This document shows positions 24,768 through 37,235 of a stretch of 64,000 nucleotides of DNA, piece after piece (position 1 is the first letter of the stretch; each line of letters begins with the position of its first letter). This DNA is from Thunnus maccoyii. Lineage: Eukaryota > Chordata > Actinopteri > Scombriformes > Scombridae. The translations under genes and the position numbers were made by a program. The notes below the pieces were generated by a model. It saw only the letters and a program-made list of their open reading frames with translations. It was not told the origin of the DNA and ran no database searches. The stretch lies in contig NC_056538.1 in NCBI RefSeq assembly GCF_910596095.1, positions 12,310,001 to 12,374,000 on the forward strand. Direction: 5' to 3'.

Positions 24768-27700
24768 GATCTCCCAGGATGCATGTAACCGAGTTTGAGG
24801 GCACTTTATACTCAGATAATGAAGAATATCCTGTAATACTAAATTCCAAAGCCTACGTATCTTCTCACAATCCCACACTAAGTGAACAATGTTCCTATTT
24901 TCTTCAAGCATGTTTGTTCATCTTCAGTATTTTTTCAGGTGTACAATACAGTCTAGTAAGGATTTTATATTGCGTCAATTTATTATCTACTGGTCTAAAT
25001 GGACATTTTCTATTGTACCAAATAGAATTCCAGTCCAGTTCATCTGCACATGTTGCACCTGCACCTGTTAATCCAATACCCACTGATCTGCACATTTGTT
25101 AAAAGCATTATGTTTTTCTTTTTTTATCCTTTTCCTTATTATCATTCATATCGCACCACATTCAAATATTTGTTTTCTAAGATTATTAAAAGGAGTGATT
25201 TCTTAATGTTTTGAAGACTTTCATAATTCAGGAATTCCTGTTTAGACAAATCTCCTTCCGTATATCCTCCCATCCTTCATTATGTCTTTTATATGTTCAA
25301 TTTCCGCTTGTTTCCAAATCTCCCAATTTAATGTTTTGTCATTTACTTTTTATGTGGGATTAAGCCACATAGGCAAAGGTTTAAAAGAGAGGAACTTATC
25401 ATATATTTGTATGATTTTAAATGAAGTTATCACTGGTGATTTCAGATCCATCTTTGGACATGAGACAGTATGAAGTCATTTTTTTAGGGACATGCCTACA
25501 CCACTCATTATATCCTGTTCAAAGACAACCAGATCTTTTTTCTTCATGCTAAACTAATCAATAATTTGAAGTGACCCAAATAGTAAATAATGAAAGTAGA
25601 AATTTAGCATATTAAAGCCCCCATTATTTACAGGTGCTTTAAGACTTTTAAAGGAACTGTGTTCTTCCCACCTCACACAAATGCAGAAATCATTTTATGA
25701 AGCTTTTCAAAGCAACTCTTTGATAGTTTCAGGTATCATTCTAAGCATGTAATTAACGTTTCATAAAATCATCATTTTTTACAATATTCATTCTCCCCCA
25801 AAGTGTTATCAGCAATTGATTCCACCTTGTAATATTAACCTCAAGCTGATTAATTAAATCTTTAAGATCGATGATGTCACGTTCAGTACTTTGAACAGAA
25901 CCGACAAGTGGAACCACATAAAACATCATAAGGATAAAAAAGTAACTTAAAAATATTCATTACATTTAAAAACACTTAACAGAAGAGTAATTTTCTTGAT
26001 TGATCTGGTTTCTGTTAATGTTCACTCTTTGTGTTAACGTGCATGCTGTTTGTAACTGCAGACAGTGTATATAACCTAAGAGAGGAGAACAAACAACTGA
26101 GGAAGGCCCACCATGACATTCACACACAGCTACAGGATGCACGGGTGAGAAGAGACCTTTTCTTTTCAATTATTTTTTCATTTCTGTGTCACACATGTCT
26201 GCCAAATAAAGACTTTCTTTTGTTTTGTTTTTAAAAAGTATGAAGAAACACAAAATGATGATCTATCTAACAAGTGCATGCAAAAAAAAACCTGTCAGCA
26301 ATTAATTTTTTTAAAATTGATCTTTTTATTGCGAATATCACAGTATGTATATTGAGATATTTCCAATTATTGATTGATTGAATGATTAATTAAAATGTCT
26401 CAGTGAAATGGAGATACACTTTTTGTAAAGTGCTCAGTGTCTTCATTTAGAAATTACTTTAAGTAAAATGTTCTGGGCAGTAACATAAACATGCATAACA
26501 ACATAAACGTGAACAGTTAATCGCATATCTTTGGTCCCACTTGTGTGTTCAGGTTCAGCATCAGGACCTGAAGTCAACACACGACCAGCTCGTACTGACA
26601 CTGGAAGACCACAAGAGTGCGCTGGCTGCAGCTCAGGTAGGACACCAGCATAGAGATGCAGTCCCACTCTGAACTGCATTCACTGAACACAACAGCTGAT
26701 TGATGCTGAATTGCTGCATCACAGGTCACAATTGGCCACAATTTTTTTTTCAAACATTGAAAAATGTATTTCCTGGAGTATTGAAAGGCTTTAGGATAGA
26801 ATTTGACTTCTAGTTGATGGAGAGGCTAGAGATTTACAGACACTAGGACAGTATTAATTGGAGTCAATGGACCAGGTGATCAGGAGGTTCTGGTTTTTCT
26901 ATCACTATCACTATGTATCACTAATCTGAATGAATGAGTAGTTAATGGGCTACCGAAAGACATCATATAGATTGTATTAAAGTTAATTCCTGATGTTTTC
27001 TCCGCAGTAATGTAAATGCTGCAGTTAAGATGCTAAAGTCTTCACTTTAACCTGCACAATAAAGAAGTAAAACTGTTTATTGCAGACTGTATAATCCCTA
27101 CTAGAGGAGAAACAAAGATGCCTGAGGTGTTGCTTGCTTTTTGGATAATTAGATCAGACGTTGTTGTTTCTCCTTGAGAGTGACCTTTGAAATGTCTGAA
27201 TGGTTTATTGAATATACAGTACTCTGCTGATTTGTTTGAAACGCTTCGCTTCTGTTCGTCTGCACTGATGGATATTCTCTCTCTCTCCCTCTCTCTCTTT
27301 CTGTCTGTCTGCATTTGCTAATTTGTTTTAAAGCCTGCCTTGCTTTCCATCAGTGTTTCTGGTTGAATGACACACACACGCACACACACACACACTCTTT
27401 CCTTCACTCCAGGGGGTTTGGTTTAGTCAGGGCTGTCAGAGCAGTACATCTAAAGCACATTGCAGCCAATCATCCAGAAAGATATAATGGAGGGACTGGA
27501 GTGAGACAAAAAGAGAGGAATTTAACCCCCTGGTCTGATTAGAAAATATGTTTGTGTGTTATCATTTGATGGTTTACTGGCCAGTTTGTGTAAAAAAAAA
27601 AAAAAAAAAAAAAGTGTCTTTGTCATCTCAGGAAATAGGCAAGTGTTAAGATTTTCTGCTAAATAAATCGTGTCCTTTCAAATGCAGTTGAATTAGTGAA

Positions 27701-30700
27701 GATTTAAGATCTAGCTGTATAGTAGTTTGTAATAATTGCTGTGTCACCTCCTAATGCAGGCTGAATAATAACAGTGGCGTAATAGTTGTCTCACCACACA
27801 TTAGAAGACATTTTAATTGGCATTTTCTCACATTTAATAACATATGTTCATCTATTGCTAGGGCTGGGTATGGAACATTTTTTGGTAAGGATTGAAATGT
27901 CCAGCACCCGTTGAACAGGTTTTTTGGATGTGTGGCACTCAGACCCAAGCCTATTAGTTTTTACTGAAGATGTAAATCTTTTAAAACAAGTCAAGAACAT
28001 ATGTTTAATTTGAGGGAATTTCCTTTACCTGCTGAGCACTGTTGTTTTTCACAAACATCACTCAAACAGGAGTGAATAGTGTATTTTTTGGGGGGGACTT
28101 CTTGCCACAGAAATTGATGTTCTAGTGAATTATTTGCTGGAACAGGACGGTGCATGTGAGACTGACTGAAAATAAACTACAGTGCCATAGCGTGGCTCAC
28201 TGATTTGTTTTTAATTTTCAACAAAAGCGGAGCTCTATAGCAGTTAATGATAGCAATTTATTGTTGGTTTTGGTCTTTTTATTGGATTTGAAGAAAATTA
28301 TAGAATATCGCCAGCCTTATACTTTCAATGACTGAAATGTGTGTGTGACGGACAGGGTCAAAAACTGTCAAGTGCATCCAGTGTAAGACTTGTAGTTTTG
28401 AACATTTAACATTTGAGAGGTTTGGCTTTTTTATGGAAAAAATTGGGTTTGAAGACCAACATGTTAATATTTCTCAAAGTAAGGTATCAAAAAAGTATTG
28501 TTTTGGTGTCAATAGCAAAACTTTGGTGTCTTATTGGAACTAGTATCGAAATACTTGAGAAGATATCCAGCTCTGTCACAAATGAGTTTTTTTTAATACC
28601 AAGAATTATCCAGCATCACACATGACAAAATTCATATGATCTTCCATCTTAGCCCTTCTGTAATTGTGTGTATGTCCTCATAGGTGCAGGTGGATGAGTA
28701 CAAACAGCTCAGGGACTCCCTGAACAGGGCGCCCAACCTGAGAGAGCCTGCGCAAAACCCCGGCCCCCAGCACCCACAACACGGTGCGTCCCATATCCAT
28801 GAAACCCAGCAGGCCATAGTATTGGAGCAGCCACACAAAGACGAGCCCGCCCATGAGGAAGGTCACCAGGACACCGAGTCCAGGGTAACGTGGGAGCTTG
28901 TTGTTTCAGCAGTTAGCATGAATAAACTAATCCATTTCCACCTCAGATGAGACCGTTGCTTTCTTCTCAGTTGGGCCACCAAAAGAAGGAGGCGCACGCT
29001 CAGTCTGATGTCCACTCTCACCCCACCGTATCCCAGCACACCTTGTCTGAGAAAGAGGAGGACGGAGAGGGAGAGGCAGAGAGGAGGAGGGAGCTGGCGG
29101 AGGAGGAGATGGCCCAAGCAGGACAGCCTCAGAAGCTGGAGGAGGACCCGGACCAACCGCAGGATGAGCAGCAGCAGGAGGAGGAGGATGACGAAGGGGA
29201 ACAGCCGGATGAAAACGCCTTGGACAACCACATACATCAGCCGCAATCGGTCAGAAGTAGTTCAGGTTTTACTCTGCGCGGTCTCGTCAGGACAGTGTCA
29301 GAACTTGACACTTAGTCGTAGATTAAAACAACTCATTGGTGTCATTGAATTGTTTCAGAATAGCTGCATTTATTCCTCGTCATCAAACAAATATTCTGTC
29401 CTTTTCAATACCTGAGACAAAGCTACTGCACAAATTGAAGTGCTAATCATTTAGTTTTAATCCCAGAGGAAAAAGGAATACATTACAACCTTTCCTCAGT
29501 GATTAATTCTTTGATTAATGGCAGCTTGTTCATGATGTTATGTTTTACGCTGCCATTTCAATCTATTAAACTTCCCCACAGGGAAATATACCTACCTCTA
29601 CGTTTATGTCTCAAATTAGCAACTCGGTGCATTTGATTTGCTCTAATTTCTCATCCTCGCTCAACACGTCTTTCCTTTCGCATCCATTCGTCTTCTGAAA
29701 GGGTCCCCATCCGGAGCTGCATCAGGAGGCCCACGGCCAGGTGGAACGCGTGAAGTCGCCCTACGAGCAGCAGCGGGAGCAGCAGCGCCTGGAGGCTCAG
29801 AGGGCCGAGGAGCGCAGGCAGATCCAGATGCGACAGGACGCCCTGCAGGCCCAGAGGGAGAGGGTGCTGAAGGAGAGGGAGCAGAGGATGAAGGAGGAGA
29901 AGGAGAGAGAGGAGCAGCAGCACAGGGAGGCCGACAGACGGGAGCAGCTGATGAGAGAGGAGCACCAAAGGTCAGATTTACAGGAAATCAGAGATGGAAA
30001 TCACTTAGAATCAAGTGCACAAAGCGTTGGCCTTGGTTAAATGACACATCAGGTCAACCACACAGCCATTATACATTATACAGCTGAAGAACTGTTCCCA
30101 TTTAAAATGCATATAAAGGCAGACCTGGAAAGAGGATGAACTATGTAAGATGTGTTTTAATGACAGATGTGCAACCTACAACCAGTAGAAATGAACAGAC
30201 CTGAAACTAGTTCAATAGCCACATGCAGCCGCTGACTTAATGAGACTGGCATTGCATTGATTAACACTAGCAAATTAAAACCCCCTCATGCAAACTACAA
30301 ACAGCAATTCAATCAACAAATGAATTATTCTCAAAGATCCTGGCAGTAACACACATCCATAATCCAGCAGAAAAACATCATGCTTTAATTAAATTTGTAC
30401 TAGGAGGAAAGCAGCATTAAAGGGAAAATTCTGCGGGTCCGTGTATACAAATGTGTCCACTTAGGGATAAACTAGAATATTATTAACATATTTTTACAGC
30501 CTGTGCCCTTCTAACTGCTGTGTACTCTCATTGCGGTTATTAGGAAGAGGACAGAGTATGAAAATATTGACAATGATATTGTCCAAGGAGAAGAGGAGCG
30601 TCACACTGATGATGAAGAAGGTGAGACAGAAACACAGAGAATTCCAGATCAAATCATTACACTGTAAAATATTTTATGAATTAATGTTTCTCTCATGCCT

Positions 30701-32683
30701 CTAGAGGAGTTCGCAGTAGTAGTTGCTTCATAGTGTGTGTGTTTGTTTTTGTTTTGTTAGATCCTCATATGTTACATGAGGAGGAGGAGAAACAAGTGGA
30801 TCAAAGAGTGCCACCGCATCAGCAGGTGACCGTCTCTCCATCCATCCTTTCCCGCTCACTCCATCTGTCGACTCATGCGTCCTCATCATCCGTCTGTCCT
30901 TTCAGCTCATTCGCTCACTTAACATTCACATGTCATACATCCATTCAGCCGTCCATCCAGGAATCGATTCTTTCCATCCGCCTGTTAATTCTTCTGAATG
31001 TTATCAACTAACTCTTCCGTCGGCGTTACAAACCCAGATGTCGTATCTCTTTCTCTTCTCCCGCAGGGTGCTGTCGAGGGTGAGCTGGACCCCGAGGACG
31101 ACCCCAACAACCAGGGAGAAGATGAGTTTGAGGAGGCTGAGGACGAGCGGCCGCAACACAGGGTCGCCGGGGAGGAAGAGGACGGGGTAGAGGAGGGAGA
31201 GGAGCCGGCAGCGCCAGCCCAGCACGTAGACACGCACCCGGGCCATGAACAACCTGCTGTGGAGGAGGAACTGGTGGTGAGCATGAGGCCGGGGAAGAAT
31301 GAGAGAGCAGTGAGAGGAGAAAGACAGGTGAAACAAAGTAGCGTCAACAAAACCAAATGCAGAGATTACAGTGGGAGGAAGAAATGGAGGAAAATGATAG
31401 AGGTTGCAGTGGAAAGATGTGAGCAGGGAAAAGGAAGAAGCAAACACACAACCTGCAACTGACAGAATAAACAGAAATAATCTGTAGGTAGTATTTTAAC
31501 TTGTTCTTTGTATGTGTTTAGATGGCTGGAAATCCCGATCAACAGGAAGACAATCTGGATGATCAGTACCAGGAGGAAACAGAGGATGAGGTGTGTGACA
31601 CATGTGTTTAGACACACGCGCTACATACTGAGTGCAATAATGCAAAAGATGACAGAGAGAAAATGGCATGCAGGAAAGGCTGCAGTAGATACACACTGAA
31701 GACTCGACAAATATGTATATTTATTGTACATTTGGATTGGATTGGATTTGGATCTTTCTGATCTAATTTGTAATACGATAACGACAAATAACTTCTTTTA
31801 TCATGATTTTATTTCAAAATCAGTCTGTTATGTAATTCTCTCTCGTTGTCGGCATGAAGGCCCAGGAGGATATAGCTGGTGGGCAGAAGAGAGAGGAGGA
31901 TGTGGAGGAGGAAGGAGAGGATCCATATAATGAGGAGAACATAGAGCAGGTGGGTTCTGAGGGAAACCAGAGTCAGAGGTTGAACATGGAGGTTAATTCT
32001 CGACCAAAGGAACACACATAATGTGACACAAATTCCAAACTCCAGGTTAAGTTACTCAGCTATTCCTGAAGCTTTCAGCCGTATCCCACTGGCCATAATA
32101 CGAAGGACTCAAATTTTTAATTTGAGCCACCAAGTCAAGTGGTATTATCAAAAAAAGACACTGGTACGATGACACACACAGCACAGATCTGAGCCAGCCA
32201 TTTCCAGAATTTTCCTACAAACAAAAACTTGTGTGTTATGATTCCTCACATGGTGGCTTTATTGGAACAATAACTTTGAGAAATGCCACCGAGACAGACT
32301 AACCAGCAGAAGTCAAGTACCTATTAAATCATAACCATATGTTTTCCAGCCTCCACAATATATTTGGTTTATATTTGGAAGCAGCATTAGCATTGCAGTT
32401 ACATCAGTAAGTTTCAACATTCAGCTGTGGTGGTTGCAGGTTGAAACAGTATAACCAATAATAGTTGATGCTTATTTCTTCAACATAACTGGGGAATTAA
32501 TTGCTTTTGTCTGGGACTTTTTTTTTATTCCTGACTTAATATCCCAGCTCCTGAGTAACATCACACCCTGACACAGTTCCTGCAGAGGACACCTGTTGTA
32601 CATGGTAGAATGTTTTGGTATCATATCCGGAAAGTAATATTCACAGTACTGATGTATCAGCTACATAAGGAGTCAGTTGTGTT

Positions 32684-32733
<50 letters not shown>

Positions 32734-33801
32734 TGTGTTTCGTCCCTGTAACTTGAACTGGTCAGTGTGTATCCTGATAAATGAGGGAGATCAGGTGTTG
32801 AGTCTCTCGGACCGTCAGGTCACCACCTGGACTCGCTCTGTTTAATTCATCTTAAAGGAATTCTGTTTGAATTTTGAATGAAGTTCACACATATTTTGTA
32901 ACGCTAAAAAACATCAAAACTAATACAGTATATTCATTACTCTTCTTTACATAATGATCAAAATGGGCCATGTCCATTGGGTTGGTTTTGATATTTCTAA
33001 TAAGTTTTTTCAAGAGGTGATATGAAGTGACATCCAGCCCTGCTGACGTGCACTTTAGCAGCACACTTGACTCCCTGCTAGTTTTAGGAGTACTGTTCTG
33101 TAGATGACCCTGACTTCTGTCCTCAGAGAGCAACAATCATTTATTTATAATCCCTAGTTATTGCCAGGACTTCTTTACCTTTAACTTAAAATAATTTATC
33201 CATACAATCATTTTGTCTCAGGGTTCTGGTTTGTGGTTATTACAACAGATTTTCTAAGTTTGCCATTTCCCTATTTAATATCTGAATAAATGTCTCTGCT
33301 CCCATTTACTTAGAATAGAATAAAGATCTTTAGTGTGTTATCATCCTGTAAATAGATAAAAAGGTAACACATGCTAGAATGTAAACACTGTTTCTCTGCC
33401 ACATAATCGCAAACTGAAGATTTCTTTGGTAATGCAACTCTAACACTTTTTTCCATGTTTTTCTACACCGTGTAGTGATGCCAGTTATGTTATTGTTGAG
33501 CCTACAGAGTTGGCTGTTTCTACTCTGAATCTGTGTCATTAATGTGTACCTGAAAATGTCTGAAATTGTCACCTATATTGGGAAGAAAAATGTCAGAACG
33601 ATAATGGCCATTAACCGATATTGTGTCGTGGTGATTTTTTTCCAGGATGAAGCAAAAAACCAGGAGGGACCACGGAAAAACGAGGATCGTCGAAACCAGG
33701 GGGAGAATAATGAGGATGAGAATTACGAAGAGGAGGAAGATGAAGTAGAGGACGACAGGGCTGGTCGAGACAAGGGAGCCAATCGGAGGGCGGAGATGTA
33801 A
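12300..33801 (+). CDS. golim4: Golgi integral membrane protein 4 (GPP130), 16 coding exons
   Basis: Coding exons: 12300-12486, 22638-22712, 23029-23078, 23396-23449, 23587-23737, 26062-26144, 26553-26636, 28684-28884, 28971-29249, 29702-29970, 30544-30620, 30761-30825, 31067-31276, 31522-31590, 31860-31949 and 33646-33801. They join in one frame to 699 aa (human 696). GOLIM4 is a type II cis-Golgi protein that cycles through endosomes, has been linked to retrograde trafficking, and is degraded on manganese exposure. Residues 1-12 are a short basic cytosolic tail (MGNGVCSRRQRR). Residues 13-33 are the membrane anchor. About 40-250 form a lumenal coiled coil with conserved blocks such as ALKYQQHQESLSAQLQ and REENKQLRKAHHDIHTQLQD. 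The remainder is Glu/Gln-rich and acidic, with family landmarks NDIVQG, DDPNNQGEDEFEEAE, MAGNPDQQED and the terminal NRRAEM. The ATG has A at -3 and G at +4. Exon 15 could instead start at 31867, also in frame. Smaller internal introns average about 1 kb. Confidence 0.95.
13753..14075 (-). mobile_element. hAT-like non-autonomous element with perfect 8-bp target duplication
   Basis: GTTCCCAG at 13753-13760 is repeated exactly at 14068-14075. The element between them (13761-14067) runs from TAGAGCTACAATGATAAGT to GTTAGTCGCAGCCCTA, which are imperfect inverted repeats. It is inverted relative to the copies at 2351, 3911 and 42463. This copy defines the family as hAT-type. Confidence 0.9.
16137..16529. 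mobile_element. TTAA-flanked non-autonomous element, copy 1
   Basis: TTAA lies at 16137-16140 and 16526-16529. The left end is TTAAAGTCCCCCTCC, and the right end in reverse complement is TTAAAGACTCTCTCC. The interior shares TCGGATGTTTGAGCTTCACT and GTGCAGAGTTTGACACTA with the copy at 35754. Confidence 0.75.
19600..20050. repeat. Probable dispersed repeat in golim4 intron 1
   Basis: The segment around CTGACCAATCAGAACAGAGC, GGAGGGCCTTAAAGAGACAG and the ending AAATGTGCATGACATGTCC resembles a repeat I recall from many teleost genomes. No second copy is in the window and its ends are not defined here. Confidence 0.4.
24581..24722. repeat. Imperfect inverted repeat (hairpin-type MITE fragment)
   Basis: AGGCAGTTTGGATTCACAAG at the left pairs with the right arm, whose reverse complement is AGGCAGCTGGATTCGCAAG; both continue ATCAC. 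The arms are about 25-30 bases. The element is followed directly by an (AAT)n run. Confidence 0.65.
24732..24768 (+). repeat. (TAA)n microsatellite
   Basis: About twelve TAA/AAT units lie in golim4 intron 5, at the border between the inverted repeat and the L1-like remnant. The run may descend from the LINE's A-rich 3' tail, because the LINE lies on the minus strand. Confidence 0.9.
24785..25870 (-). mobile_element. Decayed L1/Tx1-like LINE, ORF2 C-terminal region
   Basis: On the minus strand, broken reading frames carry the signature of the L1-type ORF2 tail. WNRLLITLGGRMNIVKN is near 25800, APVNNGGFNMLNF near 25620, and LNWEIWKQAEIEHIKDIM near 25300. Last is HLVWDCEKIRRLWN near 24870, where L1-type proteins have H-L-x-W-x-C-x(5)-F-W. 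Many stops and frameshifts show a dead copy. It lies antisense in golim4 intron 5. The clade call is mine from these motifs. Confidence 0.72.
27592..27613 (+). repeat. Poly-A run
   Basis: About 22 consecutive A bases lie in golim4 intron 7. They could be a retroposon tail, but no element is recognisable directly upstream. Confidence 0.85.
27859..28576. mobile_element. Possible hAT-like element
   Basis: The left end TAGGGCTGGGTATGGAAC and the right end, in reverse complement AGAGCTGGATATCTTC, look like diverged terminal repeats. The interior has the 'TTGGTGTC...TTGGAACTAGTATCG' pattern that I recall from fish elements of this type. No target duplication is preserved, so the call is weak. Confidence 0.4.
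32687..32732 (+). repeat. (GT)n microsatellite
   Basis: About 23 uninterrupted GT units lie in the last golim4 intron. Confidence 0.95.
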
Positions 33802-33889
33802 GACGGACGCAGACATTGACCAGTTACAGTGCCTTTTTCGGCTGCCCGTAGAGCCTATCAGGTCCCTCTTTTCCCTTGTTTCCTAAAGG

Positions 33890-33895
33890 AATAAA
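33890..33895 (+). terminator. Proximal golim4 polyadenylation signal candidate
   Basis: AATAAA lies 89 bases after the golim4 stop at 33801. A second AATAAA at 34865-34870 would give a 3' UTR of about 1.1 kb. The mammalian gene has a long 3' UTR, so the distal site may be the main one. Confidence 0.45.
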
Positions 33896-34864
33896 ACCAG
33901 CCATCCACTCACAATTCCAAGTAGGAAAATTTGGGATATTACGCCTGGAGATAGGAAGCAAACACTGGGGTTGGAACTGATCAGCTTACACTGTGGAAAC
34001 GGACAGAATTTGTAGGGTGGAGATGGGATATATACTGTATATTTTTTTATTCAACTGCCTCTCTGTCTACTTGCACGTCTGCCTGATGGCCTGTCTGGTT
34101 CTGTTTTTACTAAAAGCAGACAAGCAGAGAATGTATTTTTATCATGTGCTGTCTTTGAGTTTGTGTAAAGAAAGCAAAGATAAATTATGTTATTCAAATG
34201 TCCTCATGTTCAGGCCTTTATATATGTATGTTTTATGCAAACAGCTGTATTCTTTGTAGTGCTCAAATTTTAATTTACATCTTGCATTCCAATCGATCAA
34301 GTCGTTTTCTGTTATTTATTGCTAATTGTAACTCTGACAATCGTAAAAAAGGTGCAACATTTCCATTTTTTTTTTTTTTTTTGCCCTGACTGAACTAGTT
34401 TGTCTCATAATGGCTTTTACCAGCTTTCTTGGAAGCGGATCTACAGGAGCATTCTCACCGGATATTTCTGCAAATGCCAATCAAAAAGACATTTCTGGTG
34501 AAGCTATTCTGTGCTGGAAGTGTCACACTGACACGCGCCTTTCCATTCCTGGAAACCTCTTCTAGGTCTTCATTTTACATTTGGAAATGCATTTCAATAG
34601 GAAAGATAAGAGCATGCCAGTTAGTGCTGAAACTCTAGCATATTGCTTCGGCAGAGCCTTAAATAGAGGGCTGTTACAGGTCAACTGCTGGTGTGAATTA
34701 AATTCACAAAGCTAATGCAATTTTCTGCCAACATTTCAGTCTGCTGTACAGTGTACAGTAAAGTAAATGCTGTCAAATTTGTACATTTTTCACCATATTT
34801 TAGACAAAAAAAGTGGGGTTTTGATTGTATAGAAGCATGTTTTACACCTGAATGGTGCATGTGG

Positions 34865-34870
34865 AATAAA
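34865..34870 (+). terminator. Distal golim4 polyadenylation signal candidate
   Basis: AATAAA in GTGGAATAAAGACG is followed about 25-50 bases later by GT- and T-rich sequence (TTTTCTTTGTTTTGTCT), the expected downstream element. Confidence 0.5.
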
Positions 34871-35420
34871 GACGTTGAAGGATTTCAGGTCATTTTCTTT
34901 GTTTTGTCTAATTCTGTACTTTCAGCTTTTTGAAGCCACAAAAAGTGTTCTGTAGAGTTTTTGCACAGCTCAGAAAATCCAAAATATGGATGCAGCAGCA
35001 GTATAATAATATTTTGATTCAAAGCCTTTAGGTCATTGTAGGATGTTAGATGCCGTTTAGTCTTTAGGAAGTTCTTGAGGTAGGTACCTCTTTTCTGTCT
35101 TTATCTGTCCATCTTGCCTGTGGGAGAAACCTGAGATGCAAAAATAAAACTTGCCACAGATGAGCAACAATAATGTGACACCTGACTATGAGTGCAGGGC
35201 TGCAAAACAACTGACATAGAGGTTGTAGAAAAACTTGAAATGCCTTGAATCTGCAGGTATAGTCAAAAAGTCTTTGCTTAGAAGAGTTCTGAACAAACAG
35301 TGAATGTGTCAACAGGAGGAGGAAGCACTGCATGGTTCTGATGGCTCATGCGGCAGGTGCTCTTTAGTAGGGCAGGTGAAAACACAAAAAACAAAATCCA
35401 GGAAGTCTTGCTGAATATTT

Positions 35421-35593
35421 GTCCTTAAGTGGTGTAGACAACCATGGAAAAAAGAGTCCCTGATGAAGACTTAGAGTCGATACGCATTGGTTTGTTTGAT
35501 TGCCTATGCTCAAAGAATAAGTTCATTATATCATTGCACCTGAAGACAGAGTGCCCTAGTTTTCTCCATGGTTGTCTGCACCACTTAAGGACA
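35421..35593. mobile_element. Palindromic hairpin element
   Basis: GTCCTTAAGTGGTGTAGACA at 35421 pairs with the right arm ending at 35593, whose reverse complement is GTCCTTAAGTGGTGCAGACA. Both arms continue ACCATGGA, so about 33 of 35 bases pair. The spacer is about 100 bases. It looks like a small foldback MITE. Confidence 0.8.
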
Positions 35594-35753
35594 AACTGAA
35601 TTTGTGTCAGCCATTATTAAAGCTGGGCAAATTTTCCTCAAGCCAAGGAAAGGTGCTTCCTCACTTCATTTTCTCCTTTAGCCCTGTGATAAAAGGGATA
35701 ATCCTTTTGTGAAAGAAAATAGCCTTTCTACAATTTCTTGCTCCAGCAAAATC

Positions 35754-36222
35754 TTAAAGCTCCACTGCACTCATTAATGTTTCTCATCTTGTTTCTTCAG
35801 TCGGATGTTTGAGCTTCACTGTGCAGGATGATGTATGTGCAGAGTTTGACACTAAAAAGCAGAAAATCAGATTTTGTCGCAAAGGGGCGAGACTATGAGT
35901 ATGATTTGTGACATCACAACTAGTTTGGAAGCCAATCCTGTTCCAGTATTCAATTTACACAAGTGTGATGTGGAAACTTGAAGCCTCCTGTGTACAAACA
36001 CTGAGATTGACCTTTACAGTGAGGTAGGAGACATCTTGTGTCCAGCTGCTAAACTTCTGAAATGAAATATATTTATAGATTCTGAAATTTTTAATGAAGG
36101 AGAAGAAGTAGACACCATTTTAAGGATTTTAACATTGTAATTATACTTTTTTTTGTGGAAAAAAACATATCACACACATTATTAATTAAACATTATTAAT
36201 ACATGTCTGGAGGGAATCTTTG
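35754..36222. mobile_element. TTAA-type non-autonomous element, copy 2 (decayed right end)
   Basis: It starts at TTAAAGCTCCACTGCACTCA and shares TCGGATGTTTGAGCTTCACT and GTGCAGAGTTTGACACTA with the copy at 16137. The right end (GGAGGGAATCTTTGAC) has lost its TTAA. Confidence 0.7.
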
Positions 36223-37069
36223 ACTACACAAATCAGGTGTTTCTCACTTTTGCTTTAATGTCGATGAAGCCGAGTGAAGCTTCAGGTTGATTCTCTTAAC
36301 AGTGTGGTTGTCTAATTTCTGATGTCTGATGGTCTCTCCATCACTTTTTTTTTGTTTTTATGTTCCATCAAGGTCAGTACATGATGTTAGGAGAGGGAAA
36401 AGGACATGAGTTTACTATTCACATAAACTCTGTATTTCACTGTTAGGGCTATCTAACCAACAAGTAATCCTGCAGCCTGCGCTGAAAAGTATTAGTAACC
36501 TTCATTTCAGGCTCCTGCACTAAACCGCTGATAAGGATAATGCATCTGTAAGCACTTGGTGATCCTATGGAGGAAGAGTAAGTTGATGGGACATGTTGAC
36601 ACCTGTGGTCGTGCTGTTGCCTGACACTGCAAATAAAATGGATAGATGGATGTATTCTTGACTGGCAGCAGGCTCAGAGCTTGACTTATAAGCTGTATGC
36701 AATTCCTCAGCCAAGTCTTTTTTAAAATAGAAACAAGATAATCATAAATATGTATCAAGCAGAAGGGAAAAAATCATAAATATTCATTGTTGAGTTTACA
36801 TATCATGGCTTGTTTGCGTCAGGACTGCAAGCCACAAATGTTCCCAAGTATAAATCCTGCCAACTCTGTTCCTTATCTACCCTTTGTGGTCCTGAGCGCA
36901 GAGGTGAGAGAATTGTGTGTGAACTCGCTCACATGGGAAATGAACCGACAAATCAGGATGAAATGAAAATCAAACGAGAGGGGGTTGACTGAGAAAGGCA
37001 ATTACATCTAATGAACAACATTTGTCCCCAGCACACAGCTTCAATCAAATCAGCCCTCCTCCTCCCATC

Positions 37070-37235
37070 ATCCTCTATTTCTGCTCACCCTCTCAGGTCG
37101 TCATCATTCCTGTGCTTTCTCCCCATCTCTTCCCTCCCTCTCTCCCTCTCTCTCCTCCCTCTTTATTTCTATCTCCCCCCTTCCCACCCCAACCTCTCTC
37201 CCTCTTCCTGTCATCATCCTTCTGCTGTTGTGAGA
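37070..37235 (+). repeat. Pyrimidine-rich (CT) tract
   Basis: About 165 bases are almost all C and T with short CTCC and CCCT units. It is low-complexity and codes for nothing recognisable. Confidence 0.7.

Noticed and set aside
28863..29246. Open frames on the minus strand opposite golim4 exon 9, and similar ones at 29651-29968 and 30985-31447
   Set aside because: They are antisense shadows of Glu/Gln-rich exons; GAG and CAG codons read backwards give Leu/Ser-rich frames without stops.
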